64,000 nt of DNA from Caballeronia fortuita (lineage in GTDB: Bacteria > Pseudomonadota > Gammaproteobacteria > Burkholderiales > Burkholderiaceae), in assembly GCF_001544835.2 (NCBI RefSeq), contig NZ_FCNX02000013.1, positions 62,001-126,000 of the forward strand, given 5' to 3'. Positions within the stretch are counted from its first letter, which is position 1; each line of letters opens with the position of its first letter. The translations under genes were made by a program, and so were the position numbers. Under the pieces are notes generated by a model. That model was not told the origin of the DNA, searched no databases, and worked only from the letters and a program-made list of their open reading frames with translations. Below are positions 62,001 to 64,000 of this stretch, in pieces.

Positions 62001-64000
62001 CGTGCCGACACATACGATCTGCCCGCCGCCATCGCCGCCTTCGGGACCGAGATCGATGATCCAGTCGGCCGCGCGAATCACATCGAGATTGTGTTCGATG
62101 ACGATCAGCGAATGTCCGCGTTCGAGCAAACGTCGCAGCGCCTGCATCAACTTGGCGATATCGTCGAAATGCAGGCCAGTGGTCGGCTCGTCGAACATGA
62201 AGAGACGGCGTTCGCTCTTGCTCGTCTGCGACGTTTCCGCGAGAAAGCCCGCGAGCTTCAGACGCTGGGCCTCGCCGCCCGAAAGCGTCGGCACGGGCTG
62301 GCCGAGCTTCACGTATTCGAGACCGACATCGACGATCGGCTGCAAAACGCGCAGCACTTCCTTGTCGTCCGCGAAGAGCGCGACGGCTTCGCTTACCGTG
62401 AGTTCGAGCACATCGGCGACGCTCAGTTGCCGATTGCCGCGCTCGATCTTCACCTCGAGAATTTCCGCGCGATAACGGCGTCCGTCGCAATCCGGGCAAC
62501 GCAGATAGACATCGCTCAGGAACTGCATCTCGACGTGCTCGAAGCCTGAACCGCCGCACGTCGGACAGCGTCCGTCGCCCGAGTTGAAGCTGAACATGCT
62601 TGCGCTATAGCCGCGCTGCAACGCGAGCGGCGCCTTTGCATAGAGCTTGCGGATTTCATCGAACGCGCCGACATAGCTCGCCGGATTAGAGCGTGCCGTG
62701 CGGCCGATCGGCGACTGATCGACGAACACCACATCGCTCAGATGTTCCGCGCCTTTAAGATCGCGATACGCGCCGGGCGCCTCTGTCGCCTTGCCGAAGT
62801 GGCGCATCAGCGCGGGCGCGAGCACGTCCTGGATCAGCGTCGACTTGCCCGAGCCGGACACGCCCGTCACGCAGACGAGACGTTGCAGCGGAATATCGAC
62901 GGTGACGTCGCGCAGGTTGTGATCGCTCGCGCCTTCGAGCGTGAGGCGCGGCGTGTTCGCATCGACGATGCGCCGGTTCCAGTTCGACGCATGCGCGACA
63001 TGCTTGCGCCCGCCGAGATACGCGCCGGTCAGCGTGTCGGTGGTTTGAATGTCGTTGGGCGCGCCGTCGTAGACGATCTGCCCGCCGCGTTCGCCCGGCC
63101 CCGGTCCCATGTCGATGAGACGATCCGCCGCGAGCATCACCGACGGATCGTGCTCGACTACGACGAGCGTATTGCCCGCATCGCGTAGACGATGCATCGC
63201 CTCCACGATGCGGTTCAGATCGCGCGGATGCAAGCCGATGCTCGGCTCATCGAGCACGAACAGCGTGTTGACGAGCGACGTGCCGAGCGCGGTCGTCAGG
63301 TTGATGCGCTGCACTTCGCCGCCGGACAGCGTGCGCGATTGGCGATCCAGCGTCAGATAGCCGAGACCGACATCGCAAAGATATTTCAGGCGCGTGCGCA
63401 CTTCCGCGTGCAGCAGCTTGAGCGCTTCGTCGAGCAAAGTGGACGGCAGCGTGAGCGAATCGAAGAAGCGGCGAATGCGCTCGATCGGCATCAGCATCAG
63501 ATCGTGCACGGTCAAGCCCGGCAACGCCTCGAGCTGATCGCGCGTCCAGTCGACGCCTTCGGGCATGAAGCGATCTTGCGGCGACAGGACCGCATCGGCC
63601 TGTTCCTTCGTGCCGAGACGCCACAGCAGCGATTCGGTTTTGAGGCGCGCGCCGGCGCATACCGGACACGTCGTATAGCTGCGATATTTCGATAGCAGCA
63701 CGCGAATATGCATCTTGTACGCCTTCGACTCCAGATAATCGAAGAAGCGCTGCACGCCGTACCACTGGTTCTGCCACTTGCCGGTCCAGTCCGGCGAGCC
63801 CTTGATGACCCAGTCGCGTTCCTGTTGCGTGAGATCCTTCCACGGCACGCCGAGACGAATGCCCGCCTTCGCGCCGTACTTCACGAGATCGTCCTGATTC
63901 TCTTTCCACGCGGGCGTTTGCAGCGTCTTGACCGCGCCTTCGCGCAACGTCTTCTTCTCGTCGGGAATGACGAGCCCGTAATCGACGCCGATCACGCGTC
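59025..64000 (-). CDS. UvrA-like protein with four ABC ATPase units (5' end outside window)
   Basis: At least 1,657 residues with the frame open to the right edge; normal UvrA is about 940. Four LSGGE signatures are present (TLSGGEVQRINL, TLSGGEAQRLKL, TLSGGEAQRIRL, TLSGGEAQRIKL) and three Walker A (GVSGSGKSTLIQ, GVSGSGKSTLAF, GVSGSGKSTLAR); the fourth should be outside. Zinc modules CPTCGG / CPDCDG and CPACEG / CDVCHG are complete. This is two UvrA in one chain. Such duplicated UvrA forms occur in several Burkholderiaceae and may act in DNA damage sensing or drug resistance besides canonical NER. Confidence 0.85.
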   Translation of the reverse strand, partial: RVIGVDYGLVIPDEKKTLREGAVKTLQTPAWKENQDDLVKYGAKAGIRLGVPWKDLTQQERDWVIKGSPDWTGKWQNQWYGVQRFFDYLESKAYKMHIRVLLSKYRSYTTCPVCAGARLKTESLLWRLGTKEQADAVLSPQDRFMPEGVDWTRDQLEALPGLTVHDLMLMPIERIRRFFDSLTLPSTLLDEALKLLHAEVRTRLKYLCDVGLGYLTLDRQSRTLSGGEVQRINLTTALGTSLVNTLFVLDEPSIGLHPRDLNRIVEAMHRLRDAGNTLVVVEHDPSVMLAADRLIDMGPGPGERGGQIVYDGAPNDIQTTDTLTGAYLGGRKHVAHASNWNRRIVDANTPRLTLEGASDHNLRDVTVDIPLQRLVCVTGVSGSGKSTLIQDVLAPALMRHFGKATEAPGAYRDLKGAEHLSDVVFVDQSPIGRTARSNPASYVGAFDEIRKLYAKAPLALQRGYSASMFSFNSGDGRCPTCGGSGFEHVEMQFLSDVYLRCPDCDGRRYRAEILEVKIERGNRQLSVADVLELTVSEAVALFADDKEVLRVLQPIVDVGLEYVKLGQPVPTLSGGEAQRLKLAGFLAETSQTSKSERRLFMFDEPTTGLHFDDIAKLMQALRRLLERGHSLIVIEHNLDVIRAADWIIDLGPEGGDGGGQIVCVGTPDDVSACEQSHTGRALVDYEEAMAPGAAEKRAGVPLQLAAEVASARRALQGENVVRIVNAREHNLKSLDVDIPHNKFNVVTGVSGSGKSTLAFDILFHEGQRRYLESLNAYARSIVQPAGRPEVDAVYGIPPTVAIEQRLSRGGRKSTVATTSEVWHFLRLLYVKLGIQHCIHDGTPVQSQSSESIAAQIMRDFKGQHVGLLAPLVVNRKGVYTDLAKWAKARGNTHLRVDGEFLPVSPWPKLDRFREHTIELPVADLVVSADNEAELRRLLDDTLEIGKGVMHLCAPLDELHGSWQDGARRGKEETRVFSTKRACPVCGTSYPELDPRMFSYNSKHGWCNTCVGTGVKLTREQRAAFDDTVFAQDDRGREQSIGSVDQEPDDIIDQPCPDCEGTRLNDVARAVTFGNYPITEVGRWTVSDTREWIASLKLKGRDADIARDVVSEIEGRLQFLEEVGLGYLSLDRAAPTLSGGEAQRIRLAAQLGSNLQGVCYVLDEPTIGLHPRDNLILLSALKKLNDKGNTLVVVEHDEDTIRRADHIIDIGPGAGKRGGTVVAQGNVTDLAAHKASLTGQFLANPIVHPLQPRREVRAGTAKRAAVPEQWLTVEGATLHNLRNVTATMPLNRLVAITGVSGSGKSTLARDVLMTNLLDAVGRSVLSSPAVRRARKAAQAADTSKPGTKARASVLAREAPRPKFDVAHGWQGCSGVTGFEAIDRVLEVDQTPIGKTPRSCPATYIGMWDTIRKLFADTLEARARGYTPSRFSFNTGEGRCPACEGQGVRTIAMSFLPDVKVPCDVCHGQRFNPETLAVTWRGKNIGEVLTMEIDEAVEFFSSMQSIAHPLQLLRDVGLGYLTLGQPSPTLSGGEAQRIKLVTELSKVRDDITRRGQKPPHTLYVLDEPTVGLHMADVAKLIRVLHRLVDGGHSVIVIEHDLDVIAEADWVLDLGPEGGVNGGTIVAAADPDTLATHPRSHTGAALRPVLARTRATENAA

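Noticed and set aside
1..64000. CRISPR array
   Set aside because: The only regular tandem repeats are the 9-base coding repeats and the 100-bp units. Neither has the repeat-spacer pattern, and no cas gene is present.

Overview
Organism. The window is high-GC and gene-dense. Its chromosomal part carries AhpC/AhpF, two MocR-type regulators, a TAXI-type binding protein, a YdeP-type molybdo-oxidoreductase, a four-ATPase UvrA and a trans-aconitate methyltransferase. That mix suggests a beta-proteobacterium of the Burkholderiaceae (Paraburkholderia/Caballeronia type). The assignment is an inference from gene content; there is no rRNA or tRNA in the window to test it. Layout, 1 to about 32,400: a large, apparently intact part of an integrated prophage whose left end lies outside the window. 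The late genes run leftward: Nu1-type and gpA-type terminase, gpW, portal, S49 protease, scaffold, gpD, gpE and FII-like (a lambda-type head), then DUF2635, sheath, tube, gp41 chaperone, gpN and the start of a tape measure (a Mu-type contractile tail). This is a chimeric, SfV-like plan. Several intrinsic terminators sit just in front of structural genes, which fits late antitermination. Between late and early genes is a set of accessory genes: a secreted proline-rich repeat protein, a lone membrane protein on the opposite strand, and a brnTA toxin-antitoxin pair with its own, apparently leaderless, promoter. The leftward early operon (24,558 to 18,978) runs from a Cro-like regulator through ParB-like, helicase and toprim proteins and six or seven very small genes to a Q-like regulator. 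Its genes are almost all joined by 4- to 14-base stop/start overlaps. The CI repressor is divergent at 24,657, and behind it a second promoter and a rightward accessory operon follow. That operon contains a catalytically dead, stand-alone S24 domain and an SPFH/band-7 membrane protein. AlpA-like and P4-type integrase genes close the prophage beside ribA. Layout, 32,485 to 64,000: ribA; an F420-type NADP oxidoreductase; ahpC-ahpF with candidate OxyR sites and a strong terminator; an orphan RsbRD-type histidine kinase; tam; a LysR regulator divergent from an alpha-ketoglutarate semialdehyde dehydrogenase; a zinc-ribbon membrane protein with three PYYLGDE-like repeats; a TAXI protein; a MocR / winged-helix / MocR cluster divergent from ydeP; a GH63-like glucosidase and a glycogen-debranching-type enzyme; a striking array of five 100-bp tandem repeats fused to a roughly 650-bp inverted-repeat element; a DUF445 membrane protein; an ACT-domain protein; and the 3' part of a double UvrA. 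How it works together: the prophage follows the usual immunity, early replication and late morphogenesis logic, with accessory genes at the seams. The most promising undescribed unit is the rightward operon at 26,773-29,093, where a non-catalytic repressor-like domain travels with an SPFH protein. The chromosomal part looks mostly housekeeping apart from the repeat element.
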